Assembly (NCBI GenBank): GCA_944332705.1 | Contig: CALVKM010000002.1 | Span: forward strand, 1 to 64,000 | Source of the DNA: an uncultured Bacilli bacterium | Lineage (GTDB): Bacteria > Bacillota_I > Bacilli_A > RF39 > UBA660 | Direction: 5' to 3' | DNA: 64,000 nt | In this document: one piece after another, positions 51,918 to 60,690 of the stretch | Layout of the letters: every line of letters begins with the position of its first letter | Numbering within the stretch: position 1 is the first letter of the stretch | Notes under the pieces: generated by a model | Told to the model about the DNA's origin: nothing | Seen by the model: only the letters and a program-made list of their open reading frames with translations | The model's database searches: none | Position numbers and translations under genes: made by a program

Positions 51918-52523
51918 ATGAAAAAATTATTATTTGCAACAACTAATCAAAGTAAAATAAATCGATTTTATGAAGGACTACTAAAAAAAGGTATTGAATT
52001 ATTATCTTTAGATGATTTAAATTTAAATATTGAAGTTGAAGAAAGTGGTACATCTGCTATCGATAATGCTTTAATTAAAGCTAGAGTATACCAACACCTA
52101 GTAGATATTCCTGTCCTTGCTATGGATGATAATTTATTTTTAGAAGGTGTTCCTGATAAACTACAACCAGGAACTAATGTTAGAAGAATAGGGGGTAAGA
52201 GACTTACTGATGAAGAGATGATTAAACATTATATTAGTTTAGTTAATAATTATGGGGTTAATGGTAAAATTACTGCTCGTTGGGTCTATGGTATTGCTAT
52301 AATTAATAAAACACGAGAATATACTCATACTTGGAGTAAAAGTGATTTTTATTTAGTGAGTAATCCAACCGAAAAAAGAGATATAGGATATCCTCTAAAT
52401 TCCATATCAATTAATAAGAAATTAAATAAATATTTTACAGATATGACTGAAGAAGATAAAATAAGTCCCCAAGAAGATGAAAGTGATATAATAGATTTTA
52501 TAGCCAATTCTTTGGAGGTATAA
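51918..52523 (+). CDS. Ham1/RdgB-like NTP pyrophosphatase
   Basis: 201 aa. N-terminal FATTNQSKINRF (substrate loop SerThrAsnxxK), SGTSAIDNALIKAR (metal-binding Glu/Asp region) and LAMDDNLFLEGV. The usual glycine-rich ...D.G....E motif and C-terminal SHR are altered, so substrate choice may differ from canonical ITP/XTP. Three bases before the GNAT gene. Confidence 0.78.
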   Translation: MKKLLFATTNQSKINRFYEGLLKKGIELLSLDDLNLNIEVEESGTSAIDNALIKARVYQHLVDIPVLAMDDNLFLEGVPDKLQPGTNVRRIGGKRLTDEEMIKHYISLVNNYGVNGKITARWVYGIAIINKTREYTHTWSKSDFYLVSNPTEKRDIGYPLNSISINKKLNKYFTDMTEEDKISPQEDESDIIDFIANSLEV

Positions 52524-52525
52524 AA

Positions 52526-52960
52526 ATGAATTTTAGAAGTGCTAATTTAAATGACTCTTTGCAACTTGATAATTTATTAACTAAGTTAGTTGAGGATGAA
52601 AAAATAAATTATGATAAATACATTAACATAGGAAAAATTAATGGTTTATATCAAACTTTACTTATTAATAATAATACTCATGCTTTTGTTTGTGAAGAAA
52701 ATAATAAAATTGTGGGTTATATTTATTGTTATGTTAATAATGAATCAATTGGCATTTTAGATGCTTTATACATAGAAGAAGAATATAGAGGATTAGGTAT
52801 TGCTACAAAATTAATTGAGTTAGCAATTAATTGGCTAAAGGATGAAAAGTTAGTTAAATTAATTGAAATAAGTGTAATGGATAAAAATGAACTAGCAAAA
52901 AAACTATATAAAAAATTGGGATTTCAAAAATTTAAGGAAACACTTAGAATAGAAATATAA
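52526..52960 (+). CDS. GNAT family N-acetyltransferase
   Basis: 144 aa. Acetyl-CoA site LYIEEEYRGLGIATKLIELAINWL (motif A with the R-G-x-G-x-A loop) and the NELAKKLYKKLGFQ motif B. Substrate unknown. Coupled to the preceding Ham1-like gene; dnaB follows 11 bases later. Confidence 0.85.
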   Translation: MNFRSANLNDSLQLDNLLTKLVEDEKINYDKYINIGKINGLYQTLLINNNTHAFVCEENNKIVGYIYCYVNNESIGILDALYIEEEYRGLGIATKLIELAINWLKDEKLVKLIEISVMDKNELAKKLYKKLGFQKFKETLRIEI

Positions 52961-52971
52961 GGGAGGTTATT

Positions 52972-54240
52972 ATGGACACGATTACATTATTACCAGCAGA
53001 TAGATATGTAATTTATAATAAAACTATCCTGACGGATTTTGATCGTAAAATACTTACAACATTTTATGAACCAATCATTGGTCATTTAGCGATAAGTTTA
53101 TATCTAACTTTATGGAATGATTTAGAAGAAAACAAACAAATATCAAGAGAACTTAATCATCATCATTTGATGAGTATTTTAAAGTGTCCTCTAAATACAG
53201 TGAGAGAAGCTCGTGAATCTTTAGAGGCCGTAGGTCTACTTAAAACATATTTTAAAAGTGGGGATATTAACAATTACATCTATGAATTATATTCCCCATT
53301 ATCTCCAATTGAGTTTTTCAATCATCCAATTTTAAACATTGTTTTATATAATAACATCGGAGCTAGTGAATATGAATATTTAAAAAAAGTTTATCAAAAA
53401 TTAAAAATAGATACTAAAGACTATTTAGATATATCCAAAAAAATAAATGAAGTTTATACAAGTTGTTCAGATTTACCATACTTTGAAAGTGTTGAGCGGA
53501 GTATTGGTAATATAGATTGTACTGATCAAGTTGATTTTGATTTAATTGCCTCAAGTATCCCTAAAGGCATTATTAATGAAAAAGCTTTTAATAAAAAGAC
53601 GAAAGAATTAATTAATGAATTAGCATTTCTATATAATATTGATTCTTTAAAAATGGTGGAATTAATTCGAAGTGTTTTAAATGAATATGGGATGATTGAT
53701 AAAAATAATCTGCGACTTGCTGCCAGAAAAATGTATCAATTTCATAATGGTGCATTGCCAACTCTTATTTATAGAACGCAACCAGAATACTTAAAAACCC
53801 CAGCAGGAGATAATTCCATGCGCGGTAAAATTATTCAAATGTTTGAAAATATCAATCCTGTTGATTTCTTAAGAAAAAAATATAAAGGAGTAAAACCTAC
53901 TAATAGGGATATTAAAATAATTGAGACACTCGTAATTGATTTAGAAATGCCCCCAGCAGTAGTAAATGTTTTACTAGATTATGTTCTAAGGAAAAACAAT
54001 AATCGCTTATCGCAAGCATACATTGAAACTATCGCGGGACAATGGAAACGGGCAGGCCTTAAAACTGCTGGTGAAGCTATGGATTTCGCCGAAAAAGAAA
54101 ATAAACGAATGAGTAAGAAAATGGATAATAAAGTTACAAGTAATAAAGAACCTGTTTGGTTTAATACAAAAAATGAAAAAGAAGAATTATCAGCAGAAGA
54201 ACAAAAAGAATTAGAAACTTTATTTGAGGAGTTTAAATAA
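52972..54240 (+). CDS. dnaB: Replication initiation and membrane attachment protein DnaB
   Basis: 422 aa Firmicutes-type DnaB (not the helicase). N-terminal LLPADRYVIYNKTILTDFDRKILTTFYEPIIG is the family hallmark; the C-terminal DnaD-like module (RGKIIQMFENINPVDFLRKKYKG...RLSQAYIETIAGQWKRAGL) binds DNA. Works with DnaD (21.2 kb) and DnaI to load the helicase. Stop and dnaI start overlap (TAATGG). Confidence 0.94.
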   Translation: MDTITLLPADRYVIYNKTILTDFDRKILTTFYEPIIGHLAISLYLTLWNDLEENKQISRELNHHHLMSILKCPLNTVREARESLEAVGLLKTYFKSGDINNYIYELYSPLSPIEFFNHPILNIVLYNNIGASEYEYLKKVYQKLKIDTKDYLDISKKINEVYTSCSDLPYFESVERSIGNIDCTDQVDFDLIASSIPKGIINEKAFNKKTKELINELAFLYNIDSLKMVELIRSVLNEYGMIDKNNLRLAARKMYQFHNGALPTLIYRTQPEYLKTPAGDNSMRGKIIQMFENINPVDFLRKKYKGVKPTNRDIKIIETLVIDLEMPPAVVNVLLDYVLRKNNNRLSQAYIETIAGQWKRAGLKTAGEAMDFAEKENKRMSKKMDNKVTSNKEPVWFNTKNEKEELSAEEQKELETLFEEFK

Positions 54241-55130
54241 TGGAAAAAATGAATTTAACATTAAATGAAAAAGTAGAAAGAGAATTAGAAAAAAATTTAC
54301 AAGAATCATTAAAAAATCCGGAATTTTGTAAATTAGTTAAAAGACTTAAATTAAATAAAGAATTAACTAAAAAACATAATTCTGAACTAATGGATACGGT
54401 AAATGAACTTGCTAATTGTAGTAATTGTAAAGGACTATTTATGTGCAAAAATAAGCTAGAAGGTAATGTCTTATATCCAACGCTAAATAATGACACTCTA
54501 AAATTTATTTATATGCCATGTAAATATCAAAAAGAATTAATACAAAAAGAAGAAGAGAAAAAAGCTACTTTAAATGAACTTAAAAATGCTCGAATGAAAG
54601 ATATTGATTTAAGTGATAAAAAAAGATTAAAAGCTATAAAATGGTTAAAAGAGTTTTATGATAAATATGAACCCGTTAATACCCTAAAAGGTTTATACTT
54701 ACATGGTTCATTTGGTAGTGGTAAAACTTACCTTGTCGCTGCTTTATTTAATGAACTTGAAATAAAAAAACATGCTAATACCGAAATAGTTTATTTTCCA
54801 GAATTACTTCGTAATATGAAAGAAGACTTTAGTTTAGTGGAAGATAAATTAAATTACTTACAAAATGTTGATATCTTACTAATCGATGATATTGGAGCGG
54901 AAAATGTTACAGTGTGGGGTAGAGATGAAATCCTGGGAACAATTTTACAATATCGGATGAATAATAAATTAACAACATTTTTTACCTCTAATTTAACAAT
55001 TGAAGAATTAGAACGACATCTATCGCTTGCCAAGGGTAGTGAAGATACTGTTAAAGCTAGAAGAATCATTGAGAGAATTAAACAATTAACTGAAGATATT
55101 GAAATAGTTAGTGAAAACAGAAGAAAATAA
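54240..55130 (+). CDS. dnaI: Primosomal helicase loader DnaI
   Basis: 296 aa AAA+ ATPase. N-terminal zinc-binding segment CSNCKGLFMC with a further Cys, Walker A HGSFGSGKTYL, Walker B ILLIDDIGAE, sensor FFTSNLT and arginine finger region RRIIERIKQL. Delivers the replicative helicase. dnaB-dnaI order as in Bacillus. Confidence 0.95.
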   Translation: MEKMNLTLNEKVERELEKNLQESLKNPEFCKLVKRLKLNKELTKKHNSELMDTVNELANCSNCKGLFMCKNKLEGNVLYPTLNNDTLKFIYMPCKYQKELIQKEEEKKATLNELKNARMKDIDLSDKKRLKAIKWLKEFYDKYEPVNTLKGLYLHGSFGSGKTYLVAALFNELEIKKHANTEIVYFPELLRNMKEDFSLVEDKLNYLQNVDILLIDDIGAENVTVWGRDEILGTILQYRMNNKLTTFFTSNLTIEELERHLSLAKGSEDTVKARRIIERIKQLTEDIEIVSENRRK

Positions 55131-55188
55131 AAAAACATCTTTAATATTTCTTTAATATATGTTATATTTATAATAAGGGTGTGATATT

Positions 55189-56064
55189 ATGCAAGAACCA
55201 TTACTTAAAGATGAAGAAGAAAAATTAGCAGTTACGCCGAATAATAAGTTAGTACCAACTAAGGGAAATAAAGAACAAAAAGAAAAAACACCATTTAAAT
55301 GGGATAGAAATGTAATTATAACAATTATTTTAGCTATATTTATAGTATGGTTTTTTTGGAAGAATATAATTATACCATTTTATGTAGGCTTTAGATATTA
55401 TGATCAAGTTCATGGCGATAAAGAGACTAGTTCTGGTGAAGAAATTATTGTTACTGAAGAAGAAGATATAGATATAAATTCTGACATAGTAACTAATACT
55501 TATAATAAAATAAATATTGATAATTGTCTTAATTCTAGTTCTATACTTAATAGGTTTTATGGAGGAACAACTCTAAATACTTTGAGTAATATTGAAAAAA
55601 TGATTCTTATATTAAATCATTATGCAAGTGGTAGAGATTCTATTACTTTAAATGATTTAAACATAGAAGCTATGTCTTTATTTAATGATACAAGTTTTAT
55701 AACTACAGATTCTACTATTTATGGTAATTATCAACTAACTTTTGATGAAGTAACTCAAACTTTTAATGTTACTTTAATGAATCCTAATACCTGTTCTAAT
55801 GATTTTTTAATAAGACAAATTGATCATGCTACAACTCTAAATGATGAATTATATATTTATGAAAAATTTGGGTATTTTAAGCTTTTAAGTGATAACACTT
55901 ATGAAATATATAGTGATTCTATAGGAAGTAACTTAATTGGTAATTATACTGATACTACAGGAAATAAAGAATATAGTGATATAACTAATTTAAAAACCTA
56001 TAAATGGACATTCAAAAAGGGTAATGATAATAATTATTATTTTGTATCTATTACCCCAGAATAA
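55189..56064 (+). CDS. Single-pass membrane protein, unknown extracellular domain
   Basis: 291 aa. Cytoplasmic 1-40, membrane span about 43-66 (VIITIILAIFIVWFFW), acidic linker (EEIIVTEEEDIDI), then 180 residues of beta-rich extracellular sequence with NTCSN and NCLNSSS Cys. Resembles in plan the protein at 8185. No family recognised; ends convergent to yolD with a 14-base overlap. Confidence 0.6.
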   Translation: MQEPLLKDEEEKLAVTPNNKLVPTKGNKEQKEKTPFKWDRNVIITIILAIFIVWFFWKNIIIPFYVGFRYYDQVHGDKETSSGEEIIVTEEEDIDINSDIVTNTYNKINIDNCLNSSSILNRFYGGTTLNTLSNIEKMILILNHYASGRDSITLNDLNIEAMSLFNDTSFITTDSTIYGNYQLTFDEVTQTFNVTLMNPNTCSNDFLIRQIDHATTLNDELYIYEKFGYFKLLSDNTYEIYSDSIGSNLIGNYTDTTGNKEYSDITNLKTYKWTFKKGNDNNYYFVSITPE

Positions 56065-56401
56065 TATTAGTGATTTGTCTAAATAATAAATTAATATTGT
56101 TTTCTAAATAGATTATCTTATAAGTATAATCTATTTTTTTTATGTAACTTTTAGTTTTAAGTAAATACCCATTTTTATAATAAGTTATTAATAGTTTATC
56201 ATGAGTATAATAAGCATTAATTATTTTATTTTCTAATTCTTGCTTTTCATCTTCTGATAAAACTGGCATTTTTACTTTATTTTTTTCATTCATTAAATTA
56301 TTTACTACAGTTCTTCCATTCATTAAAGAATTAAAAGGCATCCATTTAATCATACCTCTATCTTTATTCATGATGTCCTCCAACTTTAGTGTTTCTCTCA
56401 A
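56051..56401 (-). CDS. YolD-like protein
   Basis: 116 aa. DRGMIKWMPFNSLM at the N-terminus is the YolD signature, with the C-terminal YKIIYLENNINLLFRQITNIIL strand pair. YolD-like genes regularly follow UvrX/UmuC-like polymerases, and here the start overlaps the polymerase end by 38 bases. Confidence 0.85.
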   Translation of the reverse strand: MRETLKLEDIMNKDRGMIKWMPFNSLMNGRTVVNNLMNEKNKVKMPVLSEDEKQELENKIINAYYTHDKLLITYYKNGYLLKTKSYIKKIDYTYKIIYLENNINLLFRQITNIILG

Positions 56402-57626
56402 TTGCTGTTGAATCTGGAAGTAGGCTACTAGCTTTAATTAAACTATTTTTTCCAAATTTATTTTTAATTTCATCAATAGCTTCATTTATTTTTTCTTCAT
56501 TTTCTATAGTTTCAGTATTTTCAAAGAGATTTAATTGTACACCTTTTTTAGGTATTAAACCTCCACAAGATATACTTACTTTTCTAATAGGTAAAAATTC
56601 ATAATATCTATCAAATATCATATTACAATATTTTACGATTTCTTTTGCTGCATCAGTTGGAGATTCTAATTTTAAGCTATGATAAAAACCACTACCAATA
56701 TCTTTAGAATAACTAATACCTAACCCAATAACTGTAGTTTGTTTGTTATTGCTTCTTAGTCTTGCACATAATAAATCTACCATTTCACTAATAATTATTC
56801 TAATATTAGATTCATTATAATCTTTAAATAAAACTTGGGAATGGCTATAACTTTTATCTTTAGCTTGCACTTTAAAATCACTAATACGACTTAAATCTAT
56901 TCCGTTTGCGTGATTCCAAAGCTCTAAGCCCATAACCCCAAATTTATCTTTTAATTTATAAGGATCGTATTTGGCGAGATCTCCGACAGTATAGATATTT
57001 AAAATATTTAAATTTTTCTCCATTCTTGAACCAATTCCCCACATTTTAGATAAGGGAGTAATACTCCATAATTTAGTAGGTACATCATCATAAGTCCATT
57101 TGGCAATGTTATTTTTATGATGCTTTGCATCAATATCCATAGCAACTTTGGCTAAGAGTAAATTTGGTCCAATGCCACAGGTAACAGTAAGGCCAGTTTT
57201 ATCATAGACTTTTTGAATTATTTCCTCTGCTAATTCATAATCACTTTTTTTATATAATTTTAAATAATCTGTAACATCTAAGAAACACTCATCAATAGAG
57301 TATACATGTAAATCTTCTGGTGCTACATAATCTAAATAAATTCCTACAACTTCTTTGCTTTTTTCAATATATAATTTCATTCGTGGTGGAACAATTGTAT
57401 ATTTAATATTCTTTGGAATATCATAAAGTCTACTTCTTGATGCCACCCCTTGCTTCTTTAAATAGGGAGTAACAGCTAGAGTAATTGCTCCATTTCCTTG
57501 ATTTTTATTAGCAACAACTAAAGGTACTTTAAAAGGATCTAAGCCTCGCTCAATACACTCACATGAGGCAAAAAAACTCTTTAAATCAATACACATAATA
57601 TGTCTATTAAGATACAATTTTTCCAT
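56364..57626 (-). CDS. Y-family DNA polymerase, UvrX/ImpB type
   Basis: 420 aa translesion polymerase. Catalytic motifs CIDLKSFFASCE (Asp, with FF steric gate) and VYSIDECFLDVTDYL (Asp-Glu); helix-hairpin-helix thumb MWGIGSRMEKNLNIL; little-finger domain to KVSISCGGLIP. Typical of phage- and SOS-linked UvrX. GGAGG precedes the start on the minus strand. No LexA box recognised with certainty. Confidence 0.92.
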   Translation of the reverse strand: MEKLYLNRHIMCIDLKSFFASCECIERGLDPFKVPLVVANKNQGNGAITLAVTPYLKKQGVASRSRLYDIPKNIKYTIVPPRMKLYIEKSKEVVGIYLDYVAPEDLHVYSIDECFLDVTDYLKLYKKSDYELAEEIIQKVYDKTGLTVTCGIGPNLLLAKVAMDIDAKHHKNNIAKWTYDDVPTKLWSITPLSKMWGIGSRMEKNLNILNIYTVGDLAKYDPYKLKDKFGVMGLELWNHANGIDLSRISDFKVQAKDKSYSHSQVLFKDYNESNIRIIISEMVDLLCARLRSNNKQTTVIGLGISYSKDIGSGFYHSLKLESPTDAAKEIVKYCNMIFDRYYEFLPIRKVSISCGGLIPKKGVQLNLFENTETIENEEKINEAIDEIKNKFGKNSLIKASSLLPDSTAIERNTKVGGHHE

Positions 57627-57689
57627 AATTTACCTCCGAACATTTGTTTCTAAATAAATTATAAAACAAATACATTGATATAGCAATTC

Positions 57690-57887
57690 CTATTTTTGGA
57701 AATCTTTTACTAATTTTAATATATCTTTATCACTAATTTCTAATACATTAATTAATTTGGCAAATGTTTCAATCTTAGGTATTTCTTCATCATTTTCTAT
57801 TCTTTGAACAGTTCTAGTGTTTAGATCACTTCTTTCAGCCAATTCTTCTTGAGTTATTTTTAGTTTCATTCGATATTCTTTAAACAT
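57690..57887 (-). CDS. Small XRE regulator
   Basis: 65 aa from ATG 57887 with GGAGG upstream. HTH MKLKITQEELAERSDLNTRTVQRIENDEEIP and a short C-terminal helix (IETFAKLINVLEISDKDILKLV). Second of two regulators upstream of the broken module 3. Confidence 0.82.
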   Translation of the reverse strand: MFKEYRMKLKITQEELAERSDLNTRTVQRIENDEEIPKIETFAKLINVLEISDKDILKLVKDFQK

Positions 57888-57962
57888 AACTACCTCCATG
57901 ACAATTATGTCATTATAAATAACATTTGTGTATGTCATAAAAGGCATTTACACTATTTTTAC

Positions 57963-58175
57963 TTATTTTTTCTCAATAGTAATAATTAAACCTTCTTTTT
58001 TGGCTATTTTAAGTAATAGTTCAAAATCATAATTTCTTTGACCATATTCATAAAACTGAATAGCATTTTTACTTCTACCAATGCTTTTACCAAATTCTTC
58101 TTGCGTTTTGCCGCTCCATTCTCTAATAATTTTAATTACTTCGTTAGCCTTATAATCGTTAGCTACTATTTTCAA
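57963..58175 (-). CDS. Small XRE regulator, module 3
   Basis: 70 aa; a TTG at 58181 two codons earlier is better spaced from AGAGGTGAT and may be the true start. HTH IIREWSGKTQEEFGKSIGRSKNAIQFYEYGQ. Divergent from the surface-protein remnant at 58270, as in modules 1 and 2. TTGACA on the plus strand at about 58190 lies in the shared control region. Confidence 0.8.
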   Translation of the reverse strand: MKIVANDYKANEVIKIIREWSGKTQEEFGKSIGRSKNAIQFYEYGQRNYDFELLLKIAKKEGLIITIEKK

Positions 58176-58269
58176 AATATATCACCTCTTGACAAGCATA
58201 CAAAATGTTGGTATTGTTTTGCTAGAAAAACAAACATATTGTTGGTTTTATATATTGGAGTGGTGTAGT

Positions 58270-58491
58270 GTGAAAAAAATATTGTTGATAACTAGCATTA
58301 TTTTAACATTAAGTATAATAGTTATTTCTACATTTAATAATATGGATAATAAAGAAAATAATATAATATCTAATGTAGAAAAGAATAAACAAGTAATCAC
58401 TAATAAACTTGTTTTAGAAGGTGAAAAGCCAAAACTAATTGATGAATGGCAAGAAGCAACAAGTTTATGGGATACTTTTTTTAAATTATAA
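58270..58491 (+). pseudogene. N-terminal remnant of a module surface protein
   Basis: 73 codons from GTG 58270 (GGAGTGG upstream). The signal-anchor MKKILLITSIILTLSIIVIS closely follows MKKKVILISSVLLTLIVVIS of the 23029 protein, then diverges and stops. No FnIII or C-terminal domain follows; a matching C-terminal fragment lies at 60500-60631 beyond the IS and the small peptide locus. It could be expressed as a short membrane peptide, but a degraded module is the simpler reading. Confidence 0.65.
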
Positions 58492-58513
58492 TTTGTATAT
58501 ATTGTTTGAATAT

Positions 58514-58524
58514 TAAAAAATATT
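58514..58524 (+). repeat. IS target duplication, left copy
   Basis: TAAAAAATATT, identical to 60107-60117. An 11-bp duplication fits IS231-type elements of the IS4 family (10-12 bp). Confidence 0.8.
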
Positions 58525-60106
58525 TTGAGTTTCGGTGAAAAAAATAGTTGACAAGAAAAAATCAGAAAATGTTGATAACTTTTTCTGATTTTTGATTGAA
58601 AAATAAGGTAAAACACTCCAAAGTTTAGTATAATAAAGTTGTATACTAAATTATCATAGTAAACAAAAATATGGAGGTGTCTTACATGAATAATTTTACT
58701 ACAAATACCTATGAGTTGAAAAGAGAAATTTGTAATTTTTCTGAAAAAATTGCAAATGGGACTAATAAACCAGCCAAAAAGTTTGTTATGGAAACACAAT
58801 ATGGTCTTGCTAAAGGTGGAAGTTGTTTAGTCTCTAACATGGCTAGAGCACTAGATGAAGATATAAAATTAAATTATACGATAGATAGATTATGTGATAA
58901 TTTTGCAAATTTGGACGATGAGTATGAAAAAATTATATGGAGAAATTATATAAATGAAGTAAAAAAGCATATAAATACGAAGGAGCCAATAGCAATATTT
59001 GATGATAGTGATATCAATAAGGAATATAGCAAAAAGTTAGAAGATTTAGATCGTGTTCGAGATGCATCAAGTCCAGATAAAAGAATAGTAAATGGTTATA
59101 ATGTGTGTGAAGCAGTGTTACTTAGTAAAAATACTAATCAACCAATTAGTGTTTATAGTAAAATATACTCATGTAAAAGCAAAAATTTCAAAAGTAAAAA
59201 CACTTATACCCTAGATAGTATAAAAGCTGTTGAAAATATAGTGGGGAAAAAATTTATAGGGATATTTGACCGAGGATATGATGATAAAAAAATATTTGAT
59301 TATATGGATAAAAAAGAGCATTCATTTATAGTAAGATTAGAGGATACAAGAACGTTGTTATTTAAAGGCAAAAAAAAGAGTGTAGAAGAAGTTGCTAAAT
59401 CCAGAAAAGGTAAAATAGCAATGAAAGTATTATTTGATGATAATGAAGAATATGAATTAATGTTAAGCTATACAAAAGCCACATTACCATATAACAAAAA
59501 AGAATACACTTTAGTAATTGTGTATGGATTAAGTGAAGATAAGCCGATGAAATTACTTACTAACATCAAGATTGAAAGTAAAGAAGATGTTATAAGAATA
59601 GTAAGATTATATTTGTCTAGATGGAGAATAGAAGAACATTTTAGAGGAAAAAAACAGGAATATGATTTTGAAAACATGAGAGTAAGAACACTAAAAAGTA
59701 TGAATAATTTAAATATGATGCTTACTATACATCTGGGACATATAGCGATATTAGCAGATAAAATAGATAGCAAATTATTAACAATTAAAATTATATATGC
59801 ATCAAAATCATTAAGAAGTAAAACTATTGTGTGGCTAAGTCAAATTGCTAGAGGGATGAAAGAAATATTAAAGTATGCCCATGAAGGAATAAAACGATGG
59901 CAAGATATAGAAGTTAGAGACTCAAGACAATTAAGTTTAAAGCTTTAAAAAACAACAAAATATCAAGAATTTTAAAAAAGCATAAAAAGTGCTTTATTTT
60001 GGCATGAAAAAAAGGAAGATTTATGATGATTATTAATTAAATAATATGTAAAATTTCAAATATTTAAAAAATTTATAAATTTTTTCGTAAAAAACCGAAA
60101 CTCAAA
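58525..60106 (+). mobile_element. IS4-family (IS231-like) insertion sequence, complete
   Basis: 1582 bp. Terminal repeat TTGAGTTTCGGT (58525-58536) matches ACCGAAACTCAA (60094-60105) in reverse complement, and an 11-bp target duplication flanks both ends, so the element is intact and fairly recent. A hairpin AAAAATCAGAAAA...TTTTTCTGATTTTT (58556-58593) inside the left end would stop outside transcripts. The transposase gene fills most of it. The insertion lies at the -35 box of the antisense RNA of the peptide locus. Confidence 0.9.
58686..59948 (+). CDS. IS4-family transposase
   Basis: 425 aa DDE transposase, GGAGG upstream of ATG 58686. First Asp in PIAIFDDSDINKEYSKKLEDL, second in FIGIFDRGYDD, Glu in the YREK-type motif YLSRWRIEEHFRGKKQEYDFENMR (Arg-x3-Glu-x6-Lys). 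Full length and without frameshift, so probably active. An inverted repeat TAGTATA...TATACTA lies in its promoter region. Confidence 0.93.
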   Translation: MNNFTTNTYELKREICNFSEKIANGTNKPAKKFVMETQYGLAKGGSCLVSNMARALDEDIKLNYTIDRLCDNFANLDDEYEKIIWRNYINEVKKHINTKEPIAIFDDSDINKEYSKKLEDLDRVRDASSPDKRIVNGYNVCEAVLLSKNTNQPISVYSKIYSCKSKNFKSKNTYTLDSIKAVENIVGKKFIGIFDRGYDDKKIFDYMDKKEHSFIVRLEDTRTLLFKGKKKSVEEVAKSRKGKIAMKVLFDDNEEYELMLSYTKATLPYNKKEYTLVIVYGLSEDKPMKLLTNIKIESKEDVIRIVRLYLSRWRIEEHFRGKKQEYDFENMRVRTLKSMNNLNMMLTIHLGHIAILADKIDSKLLTIKIIYASKSLRSKTIVWLSQIARGMKEILKYAHEGIKRWQDIEVRDSRQLSLKL

Positions 60107-60117
60107 TAAAAAATATT
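60107..60117 (+). repeat. IS target duplication, right copy
   Basis: TAAAAAATATT, identical to the left copy at 58514-58524. Its last two T are the first two bases of the -35 hexamer TTGTAA of the antisense RNA promoter. Confidence 0.8.
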
Positions 60118-60144
60118 GTAATTTATTTAAAACTTTGGTATATT
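60116..60144 (+). promoter_or_regulatory. Promoter of antisense RNA, copy 1
   Basis: TTGTAA (60116-60121), 17-bp spacer, TATATT (60139-60144). Identical hexamers and spacing in copy 2 at 63699-63727. Confidence 0.8.
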
Positions 60145-60150
60145 ATATAT

Positions 60151-60225
60151 GTAAGTGTTACCTGTATTCAGGAAACGCCTACCAAAATTGGTATGACGCT
60201 ACTTTTAATTGTTAGCGTCTTTATT
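60151..60225 (+). ncRNA. Antisense RNA (antitoxin candidate), copy 1
   Basis: About 75 nt from the promoter to a terminator: GACGCTAC (60195-60202) pairs with GTTAGCGTC (60211-60219), then a T-rich run. The 5' part forms CCTG-TATT-CAGG (60161-60172). It covers the last codons of the convergent peptide gene. The 5' end resembles the 5' end of the opposing mRNA (GTTACCTGTATTCAGG against GTTATCTGTATTTGGG), and since both are near-palindromic they could pair loop to loop. Comparable in size and layout to RNA II of the Fst/par systems. Confidence 0.6.
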
Positions 60226-60291
60226 ATTGTCCTTACCAAGGATGATAAGGACAATAACTATGACTAATTGAAAGAAATGTTCTTCGTTCAT
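60205..60291 (-). CDS. 28-residue hydrophobic peptide (type I toxin candidate), copy 1
   Basis: ATG 60291 with AAAGGGG upstream. Acidic start MNEEHFFQ, hydrophobic core LVIVIVLIIL, Gly, then charged KDNNKDANN. The copy at 63785 keeps the plan (MNEDLY, LLVVILILVIYG, NNKKDADK) despite many base changes, which argues for selection on the peptide. Promoter on the minus strand TTGCAA (60405-60410), 16 bp, TATAAT (60383-60388), giving a leader of about 85 nt. Membrane toxicity is inferred from the class, not shown. Confidence 0.6.
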   Translation of the reverse strand: MNEEHFFQLVIVIVLIILGKDNNKDANN

Positions 60292-60382
60292 CGCATCATC
60301 CCCTTTACTTTCATAATCCTTTTAGAGGAGGAGAAAGAAATGGACTAGCAGACGCTATCCCAAATACAGATAACAGTTATCT

Positions 60383-60410
60383 ATTATAACTGTTATTTTT
60401 TTATTTGCAA
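60383..60410 (-). promoter_or_regulatory. Promoter of the peptide gene, copy 1
   Basis: Minus-strand TTGCAA, 16-bp spacer, TATAAT. Same hexamers and spacing in copy 2 (63960-63987). On the plus strand the region also folds as AACAGTTAT/ATAACTGTT plus T-run, a possible back-up terminator. Confidence 0.8.
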
Positions 60411-60499
60411 GCACTTCGACATAGTTCGACAAAACATATCAAAATTCGATAAAGAAAATTATATTCTTCCTAAAATCCAATCAATAGAAATATTACTAA

Positions 60500-60631
60500 T
60501 TTTACATAAACTCTCATGGGGTATATGCTGATACTGATGTTTATATTATAAGGCCTGTTTTCTATCTCAACTCCAATGTTACCTATGTCTCTGGTGATGG
60601 TTCAATTGATAATCCATTTAGAATTGAGTAG
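60500..60631 (+). pseudogene. C-terminal remnant of a module surface protein
   Basis: An open stretch from just after a TAA (60497-60499) to TAG 60629-60631 reads HGVYADTDVYIIRPVFYLNS...GDGSIDNPFRIE, which matches the ends of the proteins at 17467 (AVRPSFYLESS) and 23029 (SVRPTFYLTSS). No start or ribosome site. With 58270-58491 it marks the two ends of a third surface gene, now occupied by the IS and the peptide locus. Confidence 0.75.
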
Positions 60632-60690
60632 TGTATACTACTTTTTTTCTTTAATTAATGTTATAATTAAGTTAAGAAAGAGATGATTTT

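Noticed and set aside
60193..60267. A 24-residue hydrophobic peptide on the plus strand inside peptide locus copy 1 (ATGACGCTACTT...)
   Set aside because: It has no ribosome site and the frame is not kept in copy 2, whereas the minus-strand peptide is.
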